51,616 nucleotides of DNA from TTA-H9 sp002071415. Its GTDB lineage: Bacteria > Bacteroidota > Bacteroidia > Bacteroidales > TTA-H9. Shown piece after piece: positions 25,174 to 34,254 of this stretch. Position numbers and translations under genes: made by a program. The notes beneath the pieces are model-generated. The model had not been told where the DNA came from and ran no database searches. It was given only the letters and a program-made list of their open reading frames with translations. The stretch is taken from assembly GCA_035411425.1 (NCBI GenBank), contig DAONSX010000011.1:1-51616 (forward strand). Direction: 5' to 3'. Positions within the stretch are counted from its first letter, which is position 1. Each line of letters starts with the position of its first letter.

Positions 25174-26090
25174 AGCAAAGCGAATTACAAAATACTTTTA
25201 AATCATCGGATACTGAGGAAGCGATCGATATTTACTTTTATCGAAGATTAGGTTACAGGGTAGCCTTATTTTCGGCAAAGCACAAGATACGTCCGAATAC
25301 CATCACCATTATCAGCATATTTTGGGGTGTTGTGGCGGGTCATCTTTATTATTACAACAACATCTGGATCAATATTCTCGGTATTCTTTTCCTGATCATT
25401 GCAAATACTCTCGACAGTGCCGACGGCCAGCTTGCAAGAATGACAAACGATAAAACCGAACTGGGCAGAATACTCGATGGTTTGGCAGGCAATCTATGGT
25501 TTCTCAGCATTTACATTCACATTGGGCTCCGCCTTACCCACAACGGCTATGGTTCATGGATCTGGATCATTGGTATCGTTACTGGTATCTCGCATATCTT
25601 TCAGGCAGCTATTGCCGATTATTACCGAAACGGACATCTTTACTTCATTAAAGGCGAAGCCGGCAGCGAATTCCATTCAAGTAAGGATATAAAAAGACAA
25701 TACGACTCACTTTCGTGGAAAAAAGATTTCTGGATGAAACTCTTCATGTATTTTTATCACAACTATACCCGAGAACAAGAACTTTTTACAGGAAATCTAC
25801 AAAAACTCATTGGCTGCGTCCAGAAGAATTTTCAAGGCCAGATACCTCAATGGCTTCGCGATGATTTTCGCAAAGAAAACAAGCCTTTGATGAAATACAC
25901 CAATATATTATCATTCAATACACGAGCTATTACATTATGGATATCATTGCTGATTAACCTACCTTTGCTCTATTGGTTTTTTGAGCTCATTGTATTGAAT
26001 ATTATCCTGATATACATGGTTTTAAAGCAACAATTCATCAGTAAGAAATACCTGAACTTGCTTCAAAAGGAAGTCTTACAAAACACATGA
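25170..26090 (+). CDS. CDP-alcohol phosphotransferase homologue lacking fourth Asp (copy 2)
   Basis: A 306-residue membrane protein of the CDP-alcohol phosphatidyltransferase family, overlapping the ATP-grasp gene by 4 bases and the flippase-like gene by 4 bases. The motif reads Asp82-x2-Asp85-Gly-x2-Ala-Arg90-x8-Gly99-x3-Asp103-x3-Gly107. The position of the fourth Asp, proposed as the catalytic base in this family, is therefore Gly107, and the DNA (gat ggt ttg gca ggc) is unambiguous. The remaining metal and CDP ligands are kept, so donor binding may persist. Relative to copy 1 it has the same overall plan, with a polar stretch near 170-250 and two C-terminal helices. It may use another base, have a different acceptor, or be a non-catalytic partner. 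Confidence 0.85.
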   Translation: MKQSELQNTFKSSDTEEAIDIYFYRRLGYRVALFSAKHKIRPNTITIISIFWGVVAGHLYYYNNIWINILGILFLIIANTLDSADGQLARMTNDKTELGRILDGLAGNLWFLSIYIHIGLRLTHNGYGSWIWIIGIVTGISHIFQAAIADYYRNGHLYFIKGEAGSEFHSSKDIKRQYDSLSWKKDFWMKLFMYFYHNYTREQELFTGNLQKLIGCVQKNFQGQIPQWLRDDFRKENKPLMKYTNILSFNTRAITLWISLLINLPLLYWFFELIVLNIILIYMVLKQQFISKKYLNLLQKEVLQNT

Positions 26091-27091
26091 AAAAGGAATA
26101 CAAAATAAATACGCTGTTCTTTCTTATTGGGATAGGCATTTTTACCTTTCTCATTATTCGATTCGGTATTGTAAACATACTGAATGAGATAGCTCAAATA
26201 GGCGTATGGTTTATTCCCATCATCTTCATCTGGATGATTATTTATAGTTTGAATACTATTGCTTGGAAAATCATCATAGGAAACCACTTGAAGGTAAATT
26301 TTCTTCAGTTGGTCTCTCTTAAAATCAGTTCATTTGCACTCAATTACATCACTCCAGTGATTGCCCTAGGCGGAGAACCATGGAAAGTAATGAACATCAA
26401 ACGTTTAATAGGAATCGAAAGAGCTTCTTCATCAGTCATCCTTTATGATTTGATGCATATTCTTTCCCATTTCTTCTTCTGGACTTTTACCCTCTTTATT
26501 ATCTTCTTTACAGTGAAACCTACCTTGGCTACCTACATCGTGCTGGGCGTGGTACTTGCTTTTCTCATCAGCATAATACTGATTATTTATAAGTGGTATA
26601 AAAAAGGGATAGTATTTTCTTTCATTCATTTTCTGAATAAGATTCCGCTTTTGAAGAAAGTTGCAGCCAAGCTGTCGAAGCAGGAAGACACGCTCGAAGA
26701 GATAGAACGACAGATTGTGGCATTTTATAATACTCGCCGAAAAGAATTTTATTTAAGCCTTGGGATGGAATTTTTTGCACGAATTGTTGGTGCGATCGAG
26801 TTCTTTCTTATCATGCGGGCTATTCAAATCGATATCAATTTTTTCGAGGCCATTTATATTAGTGCCGCCACTTCGCTGCTAACCAATTTAGTAGGTTTTG
26901 TACCCTTGCAGTTAGGAACTCGCGAAGGGAGCCTTTATTTAGTATACGAAAGTCTAAAGTTAGCCCCTGCACAAGGTATTGTCGTAAGTCTGGCTACACG
27001 TGTTCGAGAATTTTTCTTTATCTTTTTCGGACTCATCCTTATGCGAATCAATCCTTTGACAAAACCCGTAGAAGATGAATCCCATTCATAA
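26087..27091 (+). CDS. UPF0104/LPG-synthase-TM flippase-like membrane protein
   Basis: A 334-residue protein with about eight membrane helices, of the lysylphosphatidylglycerol synthase transmembrane/UPF0104 family. Recognisable blocks are SLNTIAWKIIIG, NYITPVIALGGEPWK near residue 85-100, and VPLQLGTREGSLY near 276-288, equivalent to the family's PxxxGxxE loop. Members are implicated in moving lipids across the membrane or forming the flippase half of MprF. No aminoacyl-transferase domain is present. Its start overlaps the CDP-alcohol gene by 4 bases and its end overlaps the HAD gene by 17, so it is tightly coupled to them. I infer translocation of the finished headgroup lipid to the outer leaflet. 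Confidence 0.82.
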   Translation: MKKEYKINTLFFLIGIGIFTFLIIRFGIVNILNEIAQIGVWFIPIIFIWMIIYSLNTIAWKIIIGNHLKVNFLQLVSLKISSFALNYITPVIALGGEPWKVMNIKRLIGIERASSSVILYDLMHILSHFFFWTFTLFIIFFTVKPTLATYIVLGVVLAFLISIILIIYKWYKKGIVFSFIHFLNKIPLLKKVAAKLSKQEDTLEEIERQIVAFYNTRRKEFYLSLGMEFFARIVGAIEFFLIMRAIQIDINFFEAIYISAATSLLTNLVGFVPLQLGTREGSLYLVYESLKLAPAQGIVVSLATRVREFFFIFFGLILMRINPLTKPVEDESHS

Positions 27092-27800
27092 TATCAAGGC
27101 CATTTTGTTTGATTTTGGAGGAACACTCGATACGGATGGAGTGCACTGGAGCGAAAAATTCTGGGAAGCATATACATCGGCAGGTATACCCGTTGATAAG
27201 TCCGAATACGAAAAGGCTTTCATCGAAGCTGGAGATCATCTCGTTTCGGTTATCATTCAGCCTCATTTTGGTTTCAAAGATACCTTAGCTGCCCAGATAG
27301 AACTTCAGTTACGTTACTTAGAATCGAATCATAACCTGCCTCCGGTTGAACATTACAAGTACAAGAACGCCATCTTAGAATACTCGTACAAAGAAGCTAG
27401 TAAAACCCTGGAAAAATCGAATCAAATTATTTCAAAACTTGCCCAAGATTATCTTCTCGGCGTAGTATCCAACTTTTATGGCAATATGGACACAGTTTTA
27501 AAGGAATTTCATCTTATTGAATACTTTCAAATTGTGATAGATTCGGCAAGGGTAGGCGTTCGTAAACCCAGTCCTGACATTTTTCGACTTGCCATTCATC
27601 AACTGAGAGTGCCTGCAGGAAATACTGTCGTTGTAGGTGATTCTTATGATCGTGACATTGTGCCGGCCAAGCAATGCGGTTGCATTACCGTTTGGCTCGA
27701 GGGAAGGAGCTGGAAAAAGGAGGAAGGCGGCAAGCAAGCCGATTATGCAATACATAGTCTAAAAGAACTCGATACTTTAATTCATAATATAACCCTTTAA
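27075..27800 (+). CDS. HAD-family hydrolase, possible lipid- or inositol-phosphate phosphatase
   Basis: A 241-residue HAD superfamily protein. Motif I is LFDFGGTLDTDG with nucleophile Asp13, but the usual second Asp (two residues on) is Gly15. Motif II is VVSNFYGN, motif III has Lys in VRKPSPDIF, and motif IV is VVGDSYDRDIVPA. A helical cap (about 20-100) places it in the subfamily I group. Loss of the Asp+2 general acid is seen in some HADs, but it leaves the phosphatase call less certain. In a related Bacteroides pathway a phosphatase converts phosphatidylinositol-phosphate to phosphatidylinositol, so this is a candidate for such a step. It starts 17 bases inside the flippase-like gene and ends 17 bases before inositol-phosphate synthase. 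Confidence 0.83.
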   Translation: MNPIHNIKAILFDFGGTLDTDGVHWSEKFWEAYTSAGIPVDKSEYEKAFIEAGDHLVSVIIQPHFGFKDTLAAQIELQLRYLESNHNLPPVEHYKYKNAILEYSYKEASKTLEKSNQIISKLAQDYLLGVVSNFYGNMDTVLKEFHLIEYFQIVIDSARVGVRKPSPDIFRLAIHQLRVPAGNTVVVGDSYDRDIVPAKQCGCITVWLEGRSWKKEEGGKQADYAIHSLKELDTLIHNITL

Positions 27801-27817
27801 AATTAAATTTAATCATC

Positions 27818-29134
27818 ATGAAACAACAGATTAGCAAGCCTCAAGGAAAACTTGGGGTATTGATCGTAGGAATGAATGGCGCAGTTGCTACGACATTTAT
27901 AGCCGGTACGATGGCTGTAAGAAAAGGAATGGGTGTTCCAGTGGGATCTCTCACTCAAATGGGGACTATCCGCATTGGAAGACGGATTGAAAACAATTTT
28001 CCCAAAATCAAAGACTTTTTACCCTTGTATGAATTGGATCAATTGGTTTTCGGAGGATGGGATATCAACGACGAATCAGCTCTTGATGGTACAAAAACCG
28101 CTGAAGTTTTAAACGAAAAAGATATTAATAAGGTAGCCGATGAATTAGCTACTCTTCGTCCCATGAAAGCCGTATTCGATAAGGAATTCGTAAAAAAACT
28201 CGATGGGAATTGGGTAAAAAAAGCCAATACCAAAATGGAGCTGATGGAGATGTTGCGTAACGATATTCGCCAGTTCAAAGCCGACAATCATTGCGATGAT
28301 ATGATTGTGATTTGGTGCGCCAGTACCGAGGTTTATACTCCTATACAAGAAGTGCATTCGAGTATAGAAAAGTTTGAAGAGGGTATGCGCAACAATAATC
28401 TGGCAATTGCTCCGAGTATGTTATATGCATGGGCAGCACTGCTCGAGGGCGTTCCATTCATCAATGGAGCTCCCAACCTTACCATCGATACACCTGCCGC
28501 TTTCCAGTTGGCAGAAAAATTACATGTTCCCATTGCAGGGAAAGATTTCAAAACGGGCCAAACCTTAGTGAAAACCACTATTGCACCCATGTTGAAAATG
28601 CGCATGCTAGGCCTCGAAGGCTGGTTCTCGACCAATATCCTGGGCAATCGCGATGGCGAAGTACTCGACGATCCTGGTTCTTTCAAAACCAAGGAAGAAA
28701 GTAAACTCAGTGTAATAGAAAGCATTCTGCAACCCGAACTCTACCCCGAATTATACAAGAACTACTATCACAAAGTTCGCATCAATTATTACCCACCTCG
28801 TAAAGATAATAAAGAGGGCTGGGACAATATTGACATATTTGGTTGGCTGGGTTATCCCATGCAAATTAAGATCGACTTCCTTTGCCGTGATTCCATACTT
28901 GCTGCTCCTATTGCTCTCGATCTCGTGTTGTTGATGAACCTTGCTCAAAGAGTTGGCTTCTACGGAATACAAGAATGGCTTTCTTTCTACTTCAAGAGCC
29001 CATTGCATTCTCCCGATGTGGTTCCCGAACATGATATCTTTATCCAGCATATCAAGCTCAAGAATACCATGCGAGAAATTATGGACGAAGAACCCATCAC
29101 CCATCTCGATGAAAAGATAAAACAATTCAAATAA
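27818..29134 (+). CDS. ino1: myo-inositol-3-phosphate synthase
   Basis: A 438-residue NAD-dependent enzyme that isomerises glucose 6-phosphate to 1L-myo-inositol 1-phosphate (inositol 3-phosphate). The N-terminal Rossmann loop VLIVGMNGAVATTFIAG is near residues 13-29. Catalytic-core blocks present are WCASTEVY, GKDFKTGQTLVKTTIAPM, LGNRDGEVLDDP, and SFKTKEESK with its reactive lysine. KVRINYYPPRKDNKEGWDN and GYPMQIKIDFLCRDSILAAP close the core. Length fits the bacterial/archaeal class, shorter than eukaryotic INO1. It is the last gene before a strong terminator. This enzyme supplies the inositol headgroup and fixes the interpretation of the locus as inositol-lipid synthesis. The identification is secure. 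Confidence 0.96.
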   Translation: MKQQISKPQGKLGVLIVGMNGAVATTFIAGTMAVRKGMGVPVGSLTQMGTIRIGRRIENNFPKIKDFLPLYELDQLVFGGWDINDESALDGTKTAEVLNEKDINKVADELATLRPMKAVFDKEFVKKLDGNWVKKANTKMELMEMLRNDIRQFKADNHCDDMIVIWCASTEVYTPIQEVHSSIEKFEEGMRNNNLAIAPSMLYAWAALLEGVPFINGAPNLTIDTPAAFQLAEKLHVPIAGKDFKTGQTLVKTTIAPMLKMRMLGLEGWFSTNILGNRDGEVLDDPGSFKTKEESKLSVIESILQPELYPELYKNYYHKVRINYYPPRKDNKEGWDNIDIFGWLGYPMQIKIDFLCRDSILAAPIALDLVLLMNLAQRVGFYGIQEWLSFYFKSPLHSPDVVPEHDIFIQHIKLKNTMREIMDEEPITHLDEKIKQFK

Positions 29135-29161
29135 ATTTCATAGAAGAATTTTTTAATATTG

Positions 29162-29196
29162 GGGCTCAGGCTTTACCTGAGCCCTATTTCCTTATT
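29162..29196 (+). terminator. Intrinsic terminator of the lipid locus
   Basis: GGGCTCAGG (29162-29170) and CCTGAGCCC (29176-29184) form a perfect 9-bp GC-rich stem with loop CTTTA. The following TATTTCCTTATT is T-rich but interrupted. It lies 27 bases after the inositol-phosphate synthase stop and also separates the convergent DUF4833 gene. Confidence 0.85.
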
Positions 29197-29228
29197 CACA
29201 AAACATCCTCACTATAAGGCAAAATCTT

Positions 29229-29795
29229 CTAACGGGCAATAATTCGCTCACTTACCTCCTTACCACTGTTCAAAGAAATTCCATACAAATCGACCCAAGC
29301 TACCTTGGTATAATTTCCAGGTTCAGACTGTACAAAAATTCTGGTTAATTGCGCCCGAACCCCAGCTATACTTATAATTGCTCGATATCTACCATCGCTA
29401 CCTTTCTCAAGTCTAAGCTTGCGCTCCGGAAATGCCACTAAAGTGATTTCGTAATCCCCATTACCTAATGACTTTGATGAATATCCATAAGCATATTTCG
29501 CTTGAATCAACGACAGATTATCCATAGCTCCAGGCCTGTCTGTCCTATTTAACCAATAAACTTTTAACGGTTTGTCGGCATTCAAATTTCCTCGACTGTC
29601 AATATTCAAATCATAACAAACCTGATTGGCATTTTTCGAGCGTTCGATCACAAAAACTCGGTTAACAGTAGGTAAATCCCCACCTAAAGAAACAAAAACA
29701 CATAAATGAATGAATACTAAGCTAAACACACTACGAACACCAAAGCTTCTGCTGAATCGACTGTTTGCCCATAAATTCGATGTCATCAATTCCAT
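29229..29795 (-). CDS. DUF4833-family secreted protein
   Basis: A 188-residue protein with an N-terminal hydrophobic segment (about 22-38, SVFSLVFIHLCVFVSLGG) and a single DUF4833 domain. The hallmarks are VFVIERSKNANQVCYDLN, then PLKVYWLNRTDRPG, AYGYSSK and the closing AWVDLYGISL. Members are probable periplasmic or outer-membrane beta proteins; their function is not known. A TAAATTTG box lies on the minus strand at plus 29800-29807, only five bases above the annotated ATG, so translation may begin at the second ATG (residue 4) or on a nearly leaderless mRNA. It converges on the lipid locus, which could be coincidental. Confidence 0.78.
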   Translation of the reverse strand: MELMTSNLWANSRFSRSFGVRSVFSLVFIHLCVFVSLGGDLPTVNRVFVIERSKNANQVCYDLNIDSRGNLNADKPLKVYWLNRTDRPGAMDNLSLIQAKYAYGYSSKSLGNGDYEITLVAFPERKLRLEKGSDGRYRAIISIAGVRAQLTRIFVQSEPGNYTKVAWVDLYGISLNSGKEVSERIIAR

Positions 29796-29963
29796 ACTGC
29801 AAATTTATCTTTTCCCTTTATTTATATTAAGTATACATTTATTTATAGTAATTTTGCCGGTTCAAAAATCTACATTAGCTTGATAACTTTTTAACTAACC
29901 AGTTGTCAAATATACTCTGATTATTTTCGTTTTAAATTTTTATCGATAATCAGGCAACAAAGA

Positions 29964-32702
29964 TTGAAGTCGAACTTTTTTATGAATAAATCAATAGATG
30001 AAAAGTGGCATTCATTATCTTATTTCGAAGAGATTCGGTTAATTATAAGCCATCCTTTTCATACGGCAAAATACATTTTTACTCAAATAAAACATGGGCA
30101 TATTCCAAACATTATACAATTTACGAATAAGAGAACCAAGTTATTTTATTCGTGGGTGGTTTGTTCACTCCTAATGATGTTTTCATGGGGTATTACGATC
30201 GTACAAGCCCAACCTCACCAAAATACTACTATAATTCAGGGCAAGATTACCGATGCCAATACCAACGAACCCATACCCTTTGCTAATGTCTTCTTCAAAG
30301 GAACTACTATAGGTACGACTACCAATTTTGATGGCAGATACAGGCTCGAAACCACTACTCCTGGCGATTCTCTCACTGTAACGGTTATCAGTTACAAATC
30401 CAAATCGAAAAAGATACAGAAGGGTAAAAACCAAACCTTGGATTTTCAACTCGAACCCACTTCTTTTGAATTGGAGGAAGTGGTAGTAAGGGCAGGAGAA
30501 AATCCAGCTTACCCTATTATCAGAAAAGCACGTGAAAATAGAAAATTCTTCAATCCTGAAAATTTAGATGCATACGAATATAAGAGCTACGTAAAAGTTG
30601 ACATCAGTCTCGACCAAATCAATGAAAATTTCAAGAATAGCAAAACCTTCAAGCCTTATTCCGCTTTGATGGACAGTTTACAAAAAGCCGCTGGCGAGGA
30701 AGGAAAATTGGTTATACCCTTTTTCGTTTCTGAACAGATCAATGAGGTATATTACAGGAAAAATCCCAAACGAAACAAAACCGTTGTGAAAGCAAGTCGT
30801 ATGAATGGCCTGATTATCGATAACTACCAGATTTTTGAATCTTATCTTGGAAAAACCCTTCAGGAATATAATTTTTACAATAACTTTCAGGAAATTCTCG
30901 ACCGCTCGTTTATAACCCCTTTAGCTACAGGAAGTTTTGCTTACTATGATTATTTTATCATGGATACCGTCATGGTTGATAACGACAGTTGTTACGAACT
31001 GAAAGTTAAACCCCGTCGACCCCTTGATCTGGTTTTTTCAGGGAAAATATGGATCGATACGAAAAATTACGCCTTACGCCGCCTCGATCTGGAAATTACC
31101 AGCTCCGTGAATATCAACTTCATCGATAAATACAAAATTCAACAAGATTATGAACGACAATCTACAGGCCACTATCTGCCTACCAAAACAAGAGTTCTGG
31201 TCGATCTGCAACAAACTAGCGATTCAGCTGTAGGCTTCATCGGTAAATACTATATTGCCAACAAAGATTATATCATCAATCAACCCCGACCTCCTTCATT
31301 TTACGATAGAAACGTTGAAGTGGATATGGCAGCCAAGACGTATTCCGACGACTTTTGGAACGAGCAGCGCAAAGAAATGATAGCTGATCATGAACAAGTA
31401 AAAAGTTCGCTCGAGGCAATCGATTCACTCAAAAAAGCCCCTCAAATTACATTTATTCGAAGAGCTCTTCGAATCATCTGGGATGGCTACTACAACTTTG
31501 GAAAGATAGAACTTGGGCACTGGTACACCATGTTTGGCAATAACCCCGTCGAAGGGTTTCGATTTCAAACTTCAGTAAGGACCAATATCAACTGGAACTA
31601 CTACTGGATACTTTCAGGCTATGGCGCTTATGGATTCAAAGACGAAACTTTCAAATACCGTTTGCAGGTAGAACGATTCTTAAACCGCAGCAAATGGGAA
31701 AAGATAGGACTACGTTATTCGTATGATATGATGCGCCTGGGAGTCGACCCGGAGTTTCTCGAATCCCATGTATTCCTCAATTATATCTTCCTCTTTTCTT
31801 CTCAGTTTGGATATCTTCACAGGATGAGCCTCTCGCAAGACGCCCGTATCTGGTACGAAACCGACCACTGGCGAGGCTGGAATACAAAATTGATGATAAG
31901 AACCAAAACCTTCCATTCTCAAGGTGATTACTATTTTGGCTATTACGACGATAATGACCTCATTCGGACAAAATACCGTACTTCCGAATTTCATCTTATT
32001 ACCAGCTATTCGAAAAGAAGAACATGGCTGGTGGAAAACAACTGGCGCGTTGGTGCCGAAGCACTTAAATCACAATTATGGACTTTCCATGCTACATTGG
32101 GATTTAAAAATGTTCTCGGCAGTGACTTCACTTTCCAGAAATTTTCCCTAAATGTCATGCATAAATGGCGAACTGGTTATTTCGGCCAACTCGACTACTC
32201 ATTAACCGGAGAAGTTACTCTGGGAAAAGTTCCCTATCCCGAAGCCATTATCCCTCAAGGCAATGAACCCGTATTCGCTGCTGAGAAAGCCTTCAACATG
32301 ATGAATTTTTTCGAATTCGTTGCCGATAAATCCATCAGTGGAATTTTACTCCACCACTTCGATGGCCTGTTCTTCAACCGTATTCCGCTGCTCAAACACC
32401 TCAAATGGAGAGAAGTGGCAGGATTCAATTTCGTCTTCTCAACCTATGGAAAGAAAAATTATATACGTACAAACGATAATCCAAAAGGTTTATTGGCTCC
32501 CTCTATCAACGGAAATCCAATCACAGAGTTCCGTATCATGGACTTTGGCAAACCCTACATGGAAGTTTCATATGGTATAGAAAACATCCTCAAAATCATA
32601 CGTGTTCAGGCCTTTCATCGATTATCATACCTCGACCCGGGTCCCGATGGCAAAAAAATACCTAAATTCATGATCAAGGCCAGTTTCTTCATCCGATTGT
32701 AA
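29964..32702 (+). CDS. DUF5686 outer-membrane protein with carboxypeptidase-like domain
   Basis: A 912-residue protein of the DUF5686/carboxypeptidase-regulatory-like family. The N-terminal ~60 residues precede a hydrophobic segment (LFYSWVVCSLLMMFSW) ending at a signal-peptidase-like VQAQ near residue 82. A CarboxypepD_reg-like domain follows (IIQGKITDANTNEPIPFANVFFKG, GTTTNFDGRYRLE), then a long DUF5686 region that is probably a beta-barrel, ending in the aromatic FIRL. The extended n-region is unusual for an exported protein, so the true start may be a non-ATG codon closer to the signal. A TAATTTTG box at 29849-29856 may drive it. Family is secure; function is unknown, probably an outer-membrane channel or assembly factor. 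Confidence 0.83.
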   Translation: MKSNFFMNKSIDEKWHSLSYFEEIRLIISHPFHTAKYIFTQIKHGHIPNIIQFTNKRTKLFYSWVVCSLLMMFSWGITIVQAQPHQNTTIIQGKITDANTNEPIPFANVFFKGTTIGTTTNFDGRYRLETTTPGDSLTVTVISYKSKSKKIQKGKNQTLDFQLEPTSFELEEVVVRAGENPAYPIIRKARENRKFFNPENLDAYEYKSYVKVDISLDQINENFKNSKTFKPYSALMDSLQKAAGEEGKLVIPFFVSEQINEVYYRKNPKRNKTVVKASRMNGLIIDNYQIFESYLGKTLQEYNFYNNFQEILDRSFITPLATGSFAYYDYFIMDTVMVDNDSCYELKVKPRRPLDLVFSGKIWIDTKNYALRRLDLEITSSVNINFIDKYKIQQDYERQSTGHYLPTKTRVLVDLQQTSDSAVGFIGKYYIANKDYIINQPRPPSFYDRNVEVDMAAKTYSDDFWNEQRKEMIADHEQVKSSLEAIDSLKKAPQITFIRRALRIIWDGYYNFGKIELGHWYTMFGNNPVEGFRFQTSVRTNINWNYYWILSGYGAYGFKDETFKYRLQVERFLNRSKWEKIGLRYSYDMMRLGVDPEFLESHVFLNYIFLFSSQFGYLHRMSLSQDARIWYETDHWRGWNTKLMIRTKTFHSQGDYYFGYYDDNDLIRTKYRTSEFHLITSYSKRRTWLVENNWRVGAEALKSQLWTFHATLGFKNVLGSDFTFQKFSLNVMHKWRTGYFGQLDYSLTGEVTLGKVPYPEAIIPQGNEPVFAAEKAFNMMNFFEFVADKSISGILLHHFDGLFFNRIPLLKHLKWREVAGFNFVFSTYGKKNYIRTNDNPKGLLAPSINGNPITEFRIMDFGKPYMEVSYGIENILKIIRVQAFHRLSYLDPGPDGKKIPKFMIKASFFIRL

Positions 32703-32923
32703 CCCTCCCCTATTTTATATAAAGCTATGTAATTCTTCGAAACTGTGAAACCTCGAAAAAAGAAAATAATTCTCGATGTTTCCCCTATTCTTTCTTATAT
32801 TGAATCTCTACCCTCATGGCAAATTCGGGCTAAGAATTAAATGAGAAAGTAGAAATCATATTATCTCAGTATTTATACTTAGCCAATCTTTCTTCCGAAA
32901 AATTAAGCCCGCAGCTTCTATTT

Positions 32924-34219
32924 CTAAAAACCATTCCCTTGAGGTTCTCTTCGACTAGTGTTTTCCAATGCCTTCAGTCTTTCTATCAATGGAGGATGAG
33001 AATAATACACTTTTACGTACAAAGGATGCGGAAAGGGATTACTCAAATGATTGACAGATAATTTTTTAAGAGCCGATTGCAAATAGCCCTGCATTTGATG
33101 TTCTGCTACATAGGCATCGGCCTGAAATTCATGTCTGCGTGATATAGAATTGAAGATTAATCCGATGATGGCCGAGATAGGGCTAAACAAAAGAGTAAAG
33201 CCAATTAATCCCATATAAAATGAAGGAGTTACTTGCCTGGCACCTGCTGCAGCATTGCATAAAACTTCCGTCAATTCCGACCCGGGTTTAACGAAAAGAG
33301 AAAATACGAACAATATTAACCCAGTCTGAACAATGCTCGTTATAAGCCCTATCGTGGTATGATGATGCTTGTAATGTCCAATTTCATGAGCTAAAACAGC
33401 CAGAATCTCATCGATACTAAAATCTTTTATCAGCGTATCATACAAAACGATTCTTTTTTCGGGTCCAAGGCCGGTAAAATAAGCATTGGCCTTACTGCTC
33501 CTCTTCGAACTGTCGATCACGTAAATATCCTTCACCTTAAATCCCGCTTTATGGGCAAATTCTTCGATGGCAGTGCGTAATTCTCCCTCGGGTATGGGGG
33601 TTTGCTTGTTGAATAAAGGCACTATCAAACTACTGTAAAACAACGACATAAATAATGCAAAAATACTAATCACCAACCAAACCAGTACCCAAAAATATTC
33701 TCCGGTCTTTTGATAAAGAAAAACAATAAGCGAAAACAATGGAACTCCGATCAAGATGGTCAACAATGCCGACTTTAGCTGGTCAGTAATATAGATTCTG
33801 GGAGTAGTGGTATTGAATCCAAACCGCGATTCTATCACAAAGGTATCATAGATATCGAACGGAAGCCTGATGATAAATGTGGCTACAGCTATAATTCCAA
33901 AAAAAATCAGAGACTGTACGATTAAATTTGATGAAAAGGACCGTGCTACTCCATCCAGCCATGCAAATCCACCAAAATATAGAAACCCAATGGTAATGAT
34001 AGAAGTAATCGTCGCTTCGATGAATCCTATTTTATAATTTACTAACTGATATTGTCGGACTTCCATAAATTTCTCTTCCGGAAATATATCTCGAATAAGA
34101 TCGGGTAATACCTTGGGCCAATTCCTAATGTTCAACCAGTCCAGGATCCTTTCGGCTGCAAAACTCAGTATTAAAATAGCCAAGAAAGCATAAAACAAAT
34201 AAATAACAGTAGTATTCAT
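32924..34219 (-). CDS. M48-family membrane metalloprotease, Ste24/CAAX protease 1-like
   Basis: A 431-residue zinc metalloprotease with about six membrane helices. The zinc motif is HEIGHYKHHH (His278, Glu279, His282). The third ligand follows in the EFQADAYVAE segment, and the C-terminal SHPPLIERLKAL is a Ste24/HtpX family hallmark. Length and topology match Ste24-type CAAX prenyl protease 1 homologues rather than the shorter HtpX. Bacteria lack prenylated CAAX proteins, so it probably takes part in membrane-protein quality control. It is the last gene of the minus-strand run fabG - vWA protein - protease, 35 bases after the vWA gene. Confidence 0.9.
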   Translation of the reverse strand: MNTTVIYLFYAFLAILILSFAAERILDWLNIRNWPKVLPDLIRDIFPEEKFMEVRQYQLVNYKIGFIEATITSIITIGFLYFGGFAWLDGVARSFSSNLIVQSLIFFGIIAVATFIIRLPFDIYDTFVIESRFGFNTTTPRIYITDQLKSALLTILIGVPLFSLIVFLYQKTGEYFWVLVWLVISIFALFMSLFYSSLIVPLFNKQTPIPEGELRTAIEEFAHKAGFKVKDIYVIDSSKRSSKANAYFTGLGPEKRIVLYDTLIKDFSIDEILAVLAHEIGHYKHHHTTIGLITSIVQTGLILFVFSLFVKPGSELTEVLCNAAAGARQVTPSFYMGLIGFTLLFSPISAIIGLIFNSISRRHEFQADAYVAEHQMQGYLQSALKKLSVNHLSNPFPHPLYVKVYYSHPPLIERLKALENTSRREPQGNGF

Positions 34220-34254
34220 ATTTATTGATCTAAATTTTTATTCGCCTCATCTGA

